DNA of 64,000 nucleotides from Simonsiella muelleri ATCC 29453 (GTDB taxonomy: Bacteria; Pseudomonadota; Gammaproteobacteria; Burkholderiales; Neisseriaceae): NCBI RefSeq assembly GCF_002951835.1, contig NZ_CP019448.1, forward strand, positions 1,054,001-1,118,000, read 5' to 3'. The notes under the pieces were generated by a model, which was not told the DNA's origin, did not search any database, and saw nothing but the letters and a program-made list of their open reading frames with translations. Both the position numbers and the translations under genes were made by a program. Each line of letters begins with the position of its first letter. Within the stretch, counting starts at the first letter, position 1. This document shows positions 1-8,620 of this stretch, piece after piece.

Positions 1-334
1 TTTGATCAATGCTTTTGCCATTTGGGGTTTGCCAACTGCGCCATTGTGCGCCGTATACGCGCCCTAAATCGCCATTTTCATCAGCCCATTCGTCCCAAAT
101 AGAAACATTATTATCTTTCAAATATTTAATATTGGTTTCACCTTTCAGAAACCACAATAATTCGTGAATAATAGAACGCAAATGCAGTTTTTTAGTAGTC
201 AAAAGTGGAAAACCATTTGCCAAGTCAAAACGCATTTGATAGCCAAATACCGAGCGCGTGCCAGTGCCTGTGCGATCGGATTTGTCCGTGCCGTGTTCTA
301 GAACATACTGGATAAGATTTAAATAAGTTTGCAT
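1..334 (-). CDS. thyA: Thymidylate synthase, N-terminal part (runs off the window)
   Basis: This is the first 111 codons of thymidylate synthase, which makes dTMP from dUMP using methylenetetrahydrofolate. The translation begins MQTYLNLIQYVLEHG and continues through the conserved DRTGTGTRSVFGYQMRF (folate and phosphate-binding region), LHLRSIIHELLWFL and IWDEWADENGDLGRVYG, all typical of bacterial ThyA. The active-site Cys lies beyond the window edge. The gene points leftwards, downstream of a strong terminator for the ATP-grasp gene, so it probably has its own promoter in the AT-rich DNA at 335-365. Confidence 0.95.
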   Translation of the reverse strand, partial: MQTYLNLIQYVLEHGTDKSDRTGTGTRSVFGYQMRFDLANGFPLLTTKKLHLRSIIHELLWFLKGETNIKYLKDNNVSIWDEWADENGDLGRVYGAQWRSWQTPNGKSIDQ

Positions 335-365
335 AATTTTGATTCTTCAAATGAAAATAATAAAT

Positions 366-406
366 AACCCAATAAATTATCTGATTTTAAATAATTTATT
401 GGGGTT
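366..406 (-). terminator. Rho-independent terminator of the ATP-grasp gene
   Basis: AACCC-AATAAATTAT (366-380) pairs with ATAATTTATTGGGGTT (391-406) around a 10-nt loop. On the minus strand it is followed by a T-rich run. It is not DUS-based, unlike most terminators here. Confidence 0.6.
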
Positions 407-463
407 GGATTTTACCTGAATTTAATGAGTTGCAAAGGTTTCAGGCTGCCTGAAAAGCAAAAA

Positions 464-1642
464 TCAATATTTTTGATGAGCAAATTGCACAATTTCACGC
501 ATTTTTTCAATGGTTTCAGTACGTGCTAAAATGCCGTGTTCGCCCATAATTTTCGCAAATATACTCGGAACTTGCTGTATACTGATGATATTTGGTGCAA
601 ATTTTTCGCACACTGCATCAATCGTATTCACATAATTTTGGTTGGCTTTACGCGAAATATACACTACATTCCAAGTGCGAGTGATTTTGCTATGGAATTG
701 ATTTTCTTTGATAATATGTGCATATTCATTGAAAATATCAAAATCATTCGCGTAATCCCACATATCAATCGTTAAACCACCTGGTGGCCGGCAATTGATT
801 TCCAACGGTAATAATTCTCCAGTGCCTTGTACACGGAAAAATTCAAAATGGAAAAAACGCTCGCGAACATTAAACGCTTTTACGCATTTTTTGCCCAATT
901 CTACCAATTTGGGCGAAATTTCACGCGGAACATAGTAATACATATCACCATCTTTTGCTACCGTATCTAAAACCGCTTCTGAATATTCCAAGCTTGCGTA
1001 AAATACAATGTTGCCATCATGGTCAGTTAAGCCATCAAATGTGATGATGTCGCCCTTAATGAATTCTTCCATGATGTATTCAACGTGTGGATTTTTCTGT
1101 TGAAAGAATTGTGATAATTCTGCATCTGATTGAATTTTATAGGTATCGCTTGCACCAACGCCAGAATTGGGTTTGATAATTATCGGGAATTTTAATTCTT
1201 TGGCTAATTTTTTTGCGTCTTCATCATTGGAAAATACACGCCCTTTGGCAACTTTTAACCCCGTTTTACGGAACACTTCTTTCATTTGTGCTTTGGTTTT
1301 AATTGCCAACATATCATCGGTTTTGTAGCCGAATACATTAAAATCAGTGCGTAATTGAGCATCTAATTCTAACCAATACTCATTGTGTGATTCAATTCGG
1401 TCAATGCGCCCATATTTGTGCGCGAAGTAGGCAACTGCACGATAAACTTGGTCATAATCTTTCATATTATCAACACGATAATATTCAGTTAATGAGTTGC
1501 GTAATCCTTCGCTCAAACTTTCGTAAGGTGCATCAGCAATGCCTAATGTGTTGAAGCCATTTTCACGCAAACGCACAGCGAAAGTTTCAAAATTAGCAGG
1601 AAAATGTGGCGAAATCATCACAAAATTGATGGGTCGGGACAT
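464..1642 (-). CDS. ATP-grasp domain protein
   Basis: A 392-aa cytoplasmic protein with an ATP-grasp fold. Residues about 1-100 form a Rossmann-like pre-ATP-grasp domain (MSRPINFVMISPHFPANFE). The nucleotide-binding part includes FPIIIKPNSGVGASDTY (about 150-168) and VEYIMEEFIKGDIITFDG (about 188-205). The metal-binding C-lobe has FHFEFFR and LEINCRPPGG (about 275-300). ATP-grasp enzymes ligate a carboxylate, as acyl phosphate, to an amine or thiol; the substrate here cannot be read from sequence. The gene is divergent from an alpha/beta-hydrolase gene at 1811, and a second esterase of similar type lies at 24511. ATP-grasp proteins of this kind are, from memory, often annotated beside such esterases, so a shared small-molecule or peptide pathway is possible but inferred. 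Start chosen at ATG with AAGGAA upstream. Confidence 0.85.
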   Translation of the reverse strand: MSRPINFVMISPHFPANFETFAVRLRENGFNTLGIADAPYESLSEGLRNSLTEYYRVDNMKDYDQVYRAVAYFAHKYGRIDRIESHNEYWLELDAQLRTDFNVFGYKTDDMLAIKTKAQMKEVFRKTGLKVAKGRVFSNDEDAKKLAKELKFPIIIKPNSGVGASDTYKIQSDAELSQFFQQKNPHVEYIMEEFIKGDIITFDGLTDHDGNIVFYASLEYSEAVLDTVAKDGDMYYYVPREISPKLVELGKKCVKAFNVRERFFHFEFFRVQGTGELLPLEINCRPPGGLTIDMWDYANDFDIFNEYAHIIKENQFHSKITRTWNVVYISRKANQNYVNTIDAVCEKFAPNIISIQQVPSIFAKIMGEHGILARTETIEKMREIVQFAHQKY

Positions 1643-1810
1643 GGGTTATTCCTTGTGAATGGGTTACTTGGAAACAACATTTTCGGGGCTGCTTTTTTCA
1701 GGCTGCCTGAATCAATGATTGTAGATTTTTTAACCAAATTTAACAATATTATTTTGAAATACGATACAATATTTTTGTTCAACTGGTTATTTTGGAAAGG
1801 ATAAAATACC

Positions 1811-2641
1811 ATGCGTCGTTATTATTCAGATTATTATCTTGAAATGGAAGAACATTTTGTTTATGTGCCATACTTTAATCACGACCGCCGCATCCGTGTT
1901 TTGCTGCCCAAAGATTATCGCATCAATGAACATGAACGCTACCCTGTTTTGTATATGCATGATGGGCAAAATGTGTTTTACAGCAAGGAATCTTATTCGG
2001 GTTATTCGTGGAAAGTAATTCCTACCATTAAAAATAATCCGCAAATTCCCAAAATGATTGTTGTTGGAATAGACAATGCCAGAGAAAATCGTTTAAATGA
2101 GTATTCGCCATGGCAGACCGATACTGGTTCAACGCCTGAAACCATGTATGCTGGTGGTTTGGGAGGAGAATATGGTAAATGGGTAGTGAATACAGTTAAA
2201 CCTTTGATTGATAAAAATTATCGCACACTCAAGGAACGCGAATATACGTTATTGGCAGGCAGTTCTATGGGGGGGATTATCACGGCATATATGGGGGCGG
2301 CATACCCTGAAGTATTTGGGCATTTGGGTGTATTTTCTTTGGCATCGTGGTTTAGCGAGCGTGATTTTTTGCAATTTATTCATGAGCATCCATTGCATTC
2401 AGATACGAAAGTGTATATTCAAGTCGGTACGAAAGAAGGTGATGAAATGGACTCGCATTTTATTGCCAATATGAATCAAGCTTATATCGATTGTACGTTG
2501 AATTATTATCAAGCGTTGTTGCGGACAGGTTCACCTTTGGATAATGTGAATGTGCGCATTATGGCAAATAAAAATCATCATGAAAGGCATTGGGCATATC
2601 ACTTTTTTGAATTTTTGGGCTTTACGTTGATGCAAAAATAA
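1811..2641 (+). CDS. Putative esterase (esterase D-like alpha/beta hydrolase)
   Basis: A 276-aa alpha/beta hydrolase of the putative esterase (Esterase D/FrsA-like) family with no signal peptide. The strand preceding the oxyanion region reads YPVLYMHDGQNVF (about 45-57). The nucleophile elbow is LLAGSSMGGIIT (about 148-159; Ser in GSSMG). The C-terminal catalytic His is probably in NKNHHERHWAYH (about 256-267), and an acid lies near VGTKEGDEMDS. It is predicted to hydrolyse an ester or thioester of unknown identity. It is divergent from the ATP-grasp gene over a 168-bp gap that holds a DUS. The ribosome site is AAGGAT before ATG. It is transcribed toward pheS but separated from it by a DUS palindrome with a T run. 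Confidence 0.85.
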   Translation: MRRYYSDYYLEMEEHFVYVPYFNHDRRIRVLLPKDYRINEHERYPVLYMHDGQNVFYSKESYSGYSWKVIPTIKNNPQIPKMIVVGIDNARENRLNEYSPWQTDTGSTPETMYAGGLGGEYGKWVVNTVKPLIDKNYRTLKEREYTLLAGSSMGGIITAYMGAAYPEVFGHLGVFSLASWFSERDFLQFIHEHPLHSDTKVYIQVGTKEGDEMDSHFIANMNQAYIDCTLNYYQALLRTGSPLDNVNVRIMANKNHHERHWAYHFFEFLGFTLMQK

Positions 2642-2674
2642 ATGGGGAATTCGGTTATAATGTCGGGTGGATGA

Positions 2675-2699
2675 TTTTCAGGCAGCCTGAAAAGTTTTT
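2675..2699 (+). terminator. Single-DUS palindrome followed by T run
   Basis: TTTTCAGGC-A-GCCTGAAAA is a perfect 9-1-9 palindrome followed by GTTTTT, just downstream of the esterase gene. The one-base loop is tight, but a cruciform or RNA hairpin with partial opening is possible. Confidence 0.4.
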
Positions 2700-2814
2700 C
2701 GTGTATATGAACATTTTTTAAAATGGATATTTACGTTAGAATATTATTCACTTTTTTCGTGCGTGTTTCGGTGTGAAACATGCGTCAAACTTTATTATTT
2801 CAACGAAACGAATT

Positions 2815-3810
2815 ATGCACAATACCGCCACTCAAATTATTCAAAATGGTTTAATCGCCATTCAAAACGCCCATAACCAACAAGATTTAGAATGGGTAAA
2901 AGCACAGTATTTAGGCAAAACGGGCGAATTGAACGTACTTTTAAAACAATTGGGCAAAATGTCGCCAGAGGAGCGCAAAACAGTCGGCGCACACATCAAC
3001 GAATGCAAACAACAGTTTCAGGCAGCCTACGATGCCAAACGTGCCCAATTGGAACGCGCCAAATTGGAAGCACAACTTGCTGCCGAAAGTTTAGACGTAA
3101 CGCTGCCTGCGCGTGGACAAAGTTTGGGTGGTTTGCACCCCGTTACGCTCACGCGCCAACGCGTAGAAGAATTGTTCCGTAGCATGGGTTTTGAAGTCGC
3201 GGACGGACCCGAAATTGAAGATGATTTCCACAATTTCCAAGCCTTGAACATTCCGCAAAATCACCCTGCACGTGCCATGCAAGACACGTTTTATGTAGAA
3301 AATGGCGACGTGTTGCGCACGCACACTTCGCCGATTCAAATTCGTTATATGCTGGACAAGAAAAATCCGCCAATCCGCATTATTGCGCCTGGTCGCGTGT
3401 ACCGCGTGGACAGTGATGCTACGCATTCGCCGATGTTCCATCAATGCGAAGGTTTGTGGGTGGAAGAGGGCGTTACTTTTGCCGATTTGAAAGCGGTATT
3501 CACGGATTTTATTCGTCATTTTTTTGAACGCGATGATTTGCAAGTCCGTTTTCGTCCGTCATTTTTCCCGTTTACCGAGCCGTCTGCCGAGATTGACATC
3601 ATGGGCGACAACGGTAAATGGTTGGAAGTGGGCGGTTGCGGCATGGTTCACCCTAACATATTGAAAAATGTGAATATTAACCCCGAACAATACACGGGTT
3701 TTGCATTTGGCATTGGTTTAGACCGATTTGCGATGTTGCGCTATGGCGTGAACGATTTGCGTTTGTTTTTTGATAATGACTTGAATTTCTTGAAACAATT
3801 TCAGAAATGA
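2815..3810 (+). CDS. pheS: Phenylalanyl-tRNA synthetase alpha subunit
   Basis: A 331-aa class II aminoacyl-tRNA synthetase subunit that forms the alpha2beta2 PheRS charging tRNA-Phe. The N-terminal coiled-coil tRNA-binding arm covers about 1-90. Class II motifs follow: GRVYRVDSDATHSPMFHQ (about 193-210), the FRPSFFPFTEPSAEIDI region (about 243-260), and motif 3 FAFGIGLDRFAMLRYG (about 295-310). The reading frame extends 14 codons upstream, but the start at 2815 gives the usual neisserial length and N-terminus (MHNTATQIIQNG). Its partner pheT does not follow directly: two foreign-looking genes lie between, at 3854-5615. Confidence 0.97.
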   Translation: MHNTATQIIQNGLIAIQNAHNQQDLEWVKAQYLGKTGELNVLLKQLGKMSPEERKTVGAHINECKQQFQAAYDAKRAQLERAKLEAQLAAESLDVTLPARGQSLGGLHPVTLTRQRVEELFRSMGFEVADGPEIEDDFHNFQALNIPQNHPARAMQDTFYVENGDVLRTHTSPIQIRYMLDKKNPPIRIIAPGRVYRVDSDATHSPMFHQCEGLWVEEGVTFADLKAVFTDFIRHFFERDDLQVRFRPSFFPFTEPSAEIDIMGDNGKWLEVGGCGMVHPNILKNVNINPEQYTGFAFGIGLDRFAMLRYGVNDLRLFFDNDLNFLKQFQK

Positions 3811-3853
3811 ATTTTCAGGCAGTCTGAGAATAATTACTTTAAAGATAAATAAA

Positions 3854-4936
3854 ATGGCAAAAATTTTTTCACTTACAGTCAATGGTTATAAATCCATTCG
3901 TAAATTACAAAATTTTCATTTTTCCAATCTGAATATATTGATTGGTGCAAATGGTGCGGGCAAAAGTAATTTTATTAGCTTATTTCGTATGTTGAATGCA
4001 ATGTATGAACAGCAACTGCAACTTTATGTACAAAAACAAGGTGGTCCAGATGCTTTATTGCATTTTGGGAGAAAGGAAACAGAAAAAATTCATGCGGAAT
4101 TTTATTTTGATTCAAATGGATATAGATTTAATTTAATTCCAACAAATGATAATAGACTAATTTTTGAAGACGAAGACGTTTCGTTTAGCGGCAATTATGG
4201 TAACTTTTCTAGGACATTAGGATTATTTGGAGGGCATACAGAGTCTAAATTAAAAGAAGCGCAGGATACTTTTTCTGAGTATGCCCGACCAGCAGTCAAA
4301 AGTTGGCGCGTTTACCATTTTCACGATACTAGCGAAACTGCCAAAGTAAAACAAAAACACGCAAGCAATGATAATCTGACCTTTAAACCTGATGCCGCAA
4401 ATTTGGCAGCTTATTTGCGTCGGATTTATACAGATTATCCAGATGAATACAAACGGATTGTAGAAAATATCCGTTTGGTTTTGCCATTTTTTCATGATTT
4501 TGTTCATCGTGATGGCGAGCCTGAAACAATAGAATTGGAATGGACACAAGTCGGTAAAACAGATACGCCGTTAAAAGCACATATGCTTTCAGATGGTAGT
4601 TTGCGTTTTATTTGTTTGGTAACACTTTTATTGCAGCCAAGCAGCTTATTACCTGACACGGTTTTAATTGATGAACCCGAACTGGGTTTACATCCTTATG
4701 CGATTACGGTTTTAGCCGATATTTTTAGACAAGTTGCTGAAGAAAAACAATTAATTGTATCCACACAATCTGTTGAATTAGTCAATGAATTCAATCCCAA
4801 AGATGTGGTTGTGGTAAATCAAAAAAATGGCGCTTCTACATTTGAACGTTTATCCCAAGAAAAACTTGCCGATTGGCTTGAAGATTATTCTTTGGGCGAA
4901 TTATGGAAACAAAATATTTTCGGTGGGAGACCCTAA
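3854..4936 (+). CDS. AAA/ABC-type ATPase of the OLD/RecF-like AAA_21 group
   Basis: A 360-aa ABC-class ATPase. Walker A is GANGAGKS (31-38). An ABC signature-like segment reads HMLSDGSLRF (about 247-256). Walker B is VLIDEPELGLHP (about 270-281), followed by an H-loop-like IVSTQSVELV (about 302-311). Unlike OLD nucleases it has no C-terminal TOPRIM domain; that activity is probably supplied by the next gene, whose start lies 2 nt after this stop codon. Such ATPase plus separate TOPRIM-like pairs resemble PARIS (AriA/AriB) and AbiL-type phage-exclusion systems, in which the ATPase acts as sensor or scaffold. It sits in the pheS-pheT exchange site and is AT-rich compared with its flanks. The defence role is inference; the ATPase class is clear. 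Confidence 0.85.
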   Translation: MAKIFSLTVNGYKSIRKLQNFHFSNLNILIGANGAGKSNFISLFRMLNAMYEQQLQLYVQKQGGPDALLHFGRKETEKIHAEFYFDSNGYRFNLIPTNDNRLIFEDEDVSFSGNYGNFSRTLGLFGGHTESKLKEAQDTFSEYARPAVKSWRVYHFHDTSETAKVKQKHASNDNLTFKPDAANLAAYLRRIYTDYPDEYKRIVENIRLVLPFFHDFVHRDGEPETIELEWTQVGKTDTPLKAHMLSDGSLRFICLVTLLLQPSSLLPDTVLIDEPELGLHPYAITVLADIFRQVAEEKQLIVSTQSVELVNEFNPKDVVVVNQKNGASTFERLSQEKLADWLEDYSLGELWKQNIFGGRP

Positions 4937-4937
4937 A

Positions 4938-5615
4938 ATGGTAGAAGTGATTGTTTTAACCGAAGGACAATGTGAAGAAACATTTATTCGTGATGTTGTG
5001 GCACCTGCTTTTTATCATCTGGGTATTTATCTTCAACCGCGCTGTATTCCAACTTCCACAAGCTGCAGAGGTGGAGCGATTACATTTGACCGCTTTATGC
5101 GTTATATCCGTAATACGTTGAATGAACGTCAAGATACTTATGTAACAACTATGTTTGATTTATATGGATTAGATACAGATTTTCCTGACTATGATGAAGC
5201 GTTATCATATACTGATATTTATCAAAAAGCAGAAAAATTAGAATTGGGTTTGGCAAATGCAGTTATTCAACAAATACCGTGTAGACCTGAACGCTTTATT
5301 CCCTATATTCAACCATATGAATTTGAAGGATTATTGTTTTCTGATGTGGAAATATTGAGCCAACAAGAACCCAATTGGGGACGTTCACTAAATATCCTAC
5401 AAAACATACGTTCACAATTTGAGACACCTGAACACATTAACAACAGCTACGCAACCAAGCCATCTAAACGATTAGAAGATAATTTAAAGCCCAAATATAG
5501 AAAAACACGGCATGGTCCATTAGCTGCAAAAAATATTACACTAACCACCATTGAGCGAGAATGCCATCATTTTCATGCTTGGTTGGAAAAATTAAGAGGA
5601 TTACAGCCTTTATAA
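4938..5615 (+). CDS. DUF4276 family, TOPRIM-like protein (partner of the ATPase)
   Basis: A 225-aa protein matching the DUF4276 pattern. It has an N-terminal TOPRIM-like strand VIVLTEGQCEETF (about 4-16, Glu9 the likely metal ligand), a second acidic strand TTMFDLYGLDTDFP (about 66-80), IQPYEFEGLLFSD (about 126-139), and the family C-terminus KTRHGPLAAKNI ... ECHHFHAWLEKL. The frame is open further upstream (from 4827), but ATG 4938, two bases after the ATPase stop, gives the family N-terminus and implies translational coupling. DUF4276 proteins commonly accompany AAA_21 ATPases and are thought to be TOPRIM relatives, analogous to DUF4435 in PARIS. The likely role is toxin or nuclease effector in phage defence, by inference only. 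Confidence 0.8.
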   Translation: MVEVIVLTEGQCEETFIRDVVAPAFYHLGIYLQPRCIPTSTSCRGGAITFDRFMRYIRNTLNERQDTYVTTMFDLYGLDTDFPDYDEALSYTDIYQKAEKLELGLANAVIQQIPCRPERFIPYIQPYEFEGLLFSDVEILSQQEPNWGRSLNILQNIRSQFETPEHINNSYATKPSKRLEDNLKPKYRKTRHGPLAAKNITLTTIERECHHFHAWLEKLRGLQPL

Positions 5616-5676
5616 ATATTTTCAGGCAGCCTTAAAACCTATTTTAAGATTAAAAAAAACAAAGAGATAGTAAAAA

Positions 5677-8040
5677 ATGCAATTCCCTTACTCATGGTTA
5701 AAAACCCAAGCTAACACTAATCAAACTCCAGAACAACTTGCCCATTTGCTGACCATGGCAGGTTTGGAAGTAGAAGAGATGAACCCAGCTGCACCCGCTT
5801 TCACAGGTGTGGTCGTGGCTGAAGTCAAATCAGTGGAAAAACATCCCGATGCCGACCGCCTGAATGTTACCCAAGTGGACGCAGGCACGGGCGAGTTAAT
5901 TCAAATTGTGTGCGGTGCGCCGAATGTTCGTGCGGGCATTAAAGTACCTTGCGCTTTACCTAATGCGGTGCTGCCTGAAAATTTCAAAATCAAACCGACC
6001 AAAATGCGTGGCGTGGTTTCCAACGGAATGTTATGTTCTGCCAAAGAGTTAGGTTTACCTGAAAATGGCGTTGATGGTTTATTGGTGCTGCCTGAAAATG
6101 CGCCTGTTGGACAAAATATCCGTGAATTTTTGGATTTGGACGACACTTTATTCACACTGAAAATCACGCCCAATCGCGCCGATTGTTTGAGCATTAAAGG
6201 CTTAGCGCGTGAAGTCTCTGCGCTGACACAATGCGAATTTAATCCGATTAAAATCAATCATATTCCTAATCAAACCACACAAAAACAAGCGGTTAAAATT
6301 GACGCGCCCGATGATTGTGGGCGTTTTATCACGCGTGTGATTTCGGATGTAAACGCGACCGCGCCTAGCCCCGATTGGTTGGTGCAACGTCTTGAACGCG
6401 CAGGTATTCGCAGCGTTTCCGCGTTGGTGGATATTGGTAATTATGTGATGCTGGAATTGGGTCAACCAATGCACGTTTTTGATGCGGATAAATTAATTGG
6501 CAGCCTGAATATTCGCCGCGCAAAAAATGGCGAAGTACTTGAATGCTTAAATGAAAAAACCGTTACATTGTCAGATAATACACTCGTTGTGGCGGACGAA
6601 AAACAAGCTTTATCCATTGCAGGTTTAATGGGCGGGGCAGCAAGCGCAGTTTCTGATACAACTCAAAACATCGTATTGGAAAGCGCATGGTTTAGACCAG
6701 AAATTATTTCTGGAAAATCAAGACAATATGGTTTTGGTTCGGATAGTTCGTTCTGTTTTGAACGGGGGGTGGATTTTCAATTACAACGTGATGCGATTGA
6801 ACGTGCAACAGAATTGGTTATTGAGATTTGTGGTGGTCAAGTTGGTGAAATTGTTGAAGAAATTGCTAAGCTACCTGAAAACAAAACTGTTGTTGTGCGC
6901 ACCGCACGTATTGAAAAAATGTTAGGCGTTCAAATTCCCAGCGAACAAGTGGAGATGATTCTTCATCATTTGGGCTTGCAGCCTGAAAAAACGGTTGATG
7001 GTTTCCAAGTTACCGCGCCAAGTTTTCGCTATGATATTGAAATTGAAGCAGATTTAATTGAAGAAATTGCACGTGTTTACGGTTACGAAAATATTCCAGA
7101 TGACCGCACGGCAGGCAAATTAGCGATGTTGAGGCTGCCTGAAAATCGCCGTTCTCGTTTTGGGGTGTATCAAAAGATGGCAGAACGTGGTTTCCAAGAG
7201 GTTGTGAGTTATGCGTTTGTTAATGAAGATTGGGAGCAAGATTTTGCAAATAATCAAAATCCTATCCGTTTACAAAATCCGTTGGCAGCGCAATATGCGG
7301 TGATGCGTTCCACTTTGATGGGTGGATTGATTGAGATTTTGCAAAATAATTTGAATCGCAAACAAAATCGCGTGCGTGTATTTGAAATTGCACGTACATT
7401 CCAAAAATCAAATAAAAACAATGAGTTTATCCAAACTGAAAAATTAGGCGGATTGGTTTACGGCTCTGTATTGCCTGAACAATGGGGCGCAAAAGCGCGT
7501 TCGGTAGATTTTTATGATGTGAAAGGCGATGTCGAAGCCTTGTTGCAAGGCAAAAATGCGCAATTTGTCAAAGCTGAACATCCTGCATTGCACCCAGGCC
7601 GTTGCGCGACAATCCAAATTGATGGTGAAAATGTCGGTATCATCGGCGAATTGCATCCGAAATGGACGCAAAAATACGATTTGCCACAAGCTCCGCTGCT
7701 ATTTGAATTAGACATGAGCGTGATTTTGGCAACCGAAAAAGTACGTTATCAAACGGTTTCTAAATTTCAGCCAGTGCGCCGTGATTTGGCGTTTGTGCTG
7801 CCTGAAAATGTGGCGTTTGCGGATTTGCAGGCTGCATTGAACGCCGTGCAATCCGATTTAATTCAGAGCATTGAATTATTTGACGTTTATCGCGGTGTGG
7901 GTTTACCTGAAAACCATAAATCTATGGCGGTGAAAATTATTTTGCAAAGTATGGAAACCACACTAACCGATGAAATTGTTGAGCCATTGATTCAGCAACT
8001 GATTGAAGAAGCAGAAAAAGTAGGCGCAAAATTGCGTTAA
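5677..8040 (+). CDS. pheT: Phenylalanyl-tRNA synthetase beta subunit
   Basis: A 787-aa beta subunit of PheRS, the usual length. Order of domains: N-terminal tRNA-binding EMAP/OB fold (about 40-150, with HPDADRLNVTQVD and CGAPNVRAGIKVPCALP), B3/B4 editing domain (about 210-385), B5 (about 400-475), the class II-like catalytic relic (about 480-680), and the C-terminal ferredoxin-fold anticodon-binding domain (about 695-787). Several DUS-core codons (GCTGCCTGAAAAT, giving LPEN) occur in the gene. It ends at a bidirectional DUS-pair terminator facing the Lrp gene. The start has AAAGAGA 10 nt upstream. It is separated from pheS by the mobile cassette, so it may rely on read-through or its own promoter near 5616-5676. 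Confidence 0.97.
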   Translation: MQFPYSWLKTQANTNQTPEQLAHLLTMAGLEVEEMNPAAPAFTGVVVAEVKSVEKHPDADRLNVTQVDAGTGELIQIVCGAPNVRAGIKVPCALPNAVLPENFKIKPTKMRGVVSNGMLCSAKELGLPENGVDGLLVLPENAPVGQNIREFLDLDDTLFTLKITPNRADCLSIKGLAREVSALTQCEFNPIKINHIPNQTTQKQAVKIDAPDDCGRFITRVISDVNATAPSPDWLVQRLERAGIRSVSALVDIGNYVMLELGQPMHVFDADKLIGSLNIRRAKNGEVLECLNEKTVTLSDNTLVVADEKQALSIAGLMGGAASAVSDTTQNIVLESAWFRPEIISGKSRQYGFGSDSSFCFERGVDFQLQRDAIERATELVIEICGGQVGEIVEEIAKLPENKTVVVRTARIEKMLGVQIPSEQVEMILHHLGLQPEKTVDGFQVTAPSFRYDIEIEADLIEEIARVYGYENIPDDRTAGKLAMLRLPENRRSRFGVYQKMAERGFQEVVSYAFVNEDWEQDFANNQNPIRLQNPLAAQYAVMRSTLMGGLIEILQNNLNRKQNRVRVFEIARTFQKSNKNNEFIQTEKLGGLVYGSVLPEQWGAKARSVDFYDVKGDVEALLQGKNAQFVKAEHPALHPGRCATIQIDGENVGIIGELHPKWTQKYDLPQAPLLFELDMSVILATEKVRYQTVSKFQPVRRDLAFVLPENVAFADLQAALNAVQSDLIQSIELFDVYRGVGLPENHKSMAVKIILQSMETTLTDEIVEPLIQQLIEEAEKVGAKLR

Positions 8041-8051
8041 TTAAGACAAAT

Positions 8052-8098
8052 AAAAAGGCAGCCTGAAAAAATGTATGACATATTTTCAGGCTGCCTTT
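8052..8098. terminator. Bidirectional DUS-pair terminator (pheT / lrp)
   Basis: AAAGGCAGCCTGAAAA and TTTTCAGGCTGCCTTT form a long stem between convergent genes, with A and T runs on both sides so it can work in both directions. Confidence 0.85.
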
Positions 8099-8099
8099 G

Positions 8100-8579
8100 T
8101 TATACGGATAAATGGTCAAGTGGTAATGCGGTGGTGTTTTTGATTTCTTTTAGCACAAAGCTGGATTTTGCATCTAATACATAAGGGTGTGATAATAATT
8201 CATTTAATACGAAATTGGAGAACGCGTTCATGTCGGTAAAAAAAGCGTGAAGTAAATAATCGGTTTCGCCCGTTAGTGCGTAACAGCTTAATACTTCAGC
8301 CCAATTTTGTACGACTTGAGCGAACTCGTTTCGGGCTTCGCTGGCTTTATTGATGGACACACGAATAAAGACTTGCAAGCCCAAATCTAATTTAGTCGGG
8401 GATAACAATGCGGCGTAGTTACGAATAATCCCTGATTCTTCAAGCTGTTTTAAGCGGCGTAAACAAGGAGAAGGGGATAAGGCAACGCGTTCAGAAAGCT
8501 CCACATTGCTCAATCGCCCATTTTCTTGCAAAACTTGTAAAATTTTTAAATCTGTTTTGTCTAAAGTGATTTGTATCAT
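8100..8579 (-). CDS. Lrp/AsnC family transcriptional regulator
   Basis: A 159-aa feast/famine regulator. The N-terminal winged helix-turn-helix covers about 5-65 (LDKTDLKILQVLQENGRLS, then SPSPCLRRLKQLEESGII). The RAM ligand-binding domain covers about 70-150 (VFIRVSINKASEARNEF, CYALTGETDYLLHAF). Such proteins form octamers and respond to amino acids such as leucine or methionine. The effector and targets are not visible here. It is convergent with pheT and has a 504-bp upstream gap that includes the palindrome ATGATTCTTATCAT 42 bp before the start, a possible autoregulatory or Fur-type site. Confidence 0.9.
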   Translation of the reverse strand: MIQITLDKTDLKILQVLQENGRLSNVELSERVALSPSPCLRRLKQLEESGIIRNYAALLSPTKLDLGLQVFIRVSINKASEARNEFAQVVQNWAEVLSCYALTGETDYLLHAFFTDMNAFSNFVLNELLSHPYVLDAKSSFVLKEIKNTTALPLDHLSV

Positions 8580-8620
8580 GATGTGTCTTTCGTGTCATAT
8601 TAAAAAGTAAAATTTATAAA

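Larger units (their letters stand above)
3813..5637 (+). mobile_element. Minimal-mobile-element-like cassette between pheS and pheT
   Basis: The interval between the conserved genes pheS and pheT carries a two-gene cassette with no integrase or terminal repeats. It is bounded by two damaged DUS copies: TTCAGGCAGTCTGAG near 3813-3829 and TTCAGGCAGCCTTAA near 5619-5637. The pheS-pheT interval is the classic minimal mobile element site described in Neisseria, where alternative gene sets are swapped by recombination in the flanking genes after transformation. The cassette contains no intact DUS, whereas pheT contains several DUS cores. That this is the same kind of site is inferred from position and content. 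Confidence 0.65.

Noticed and set aside
2701..2814. Possible pheM-like leader peptide and attenuator before pheS
   Set aside because: A short frame can be drawn but it lacks a run of Phe codons and a convincing terminator/antiterminator pair.
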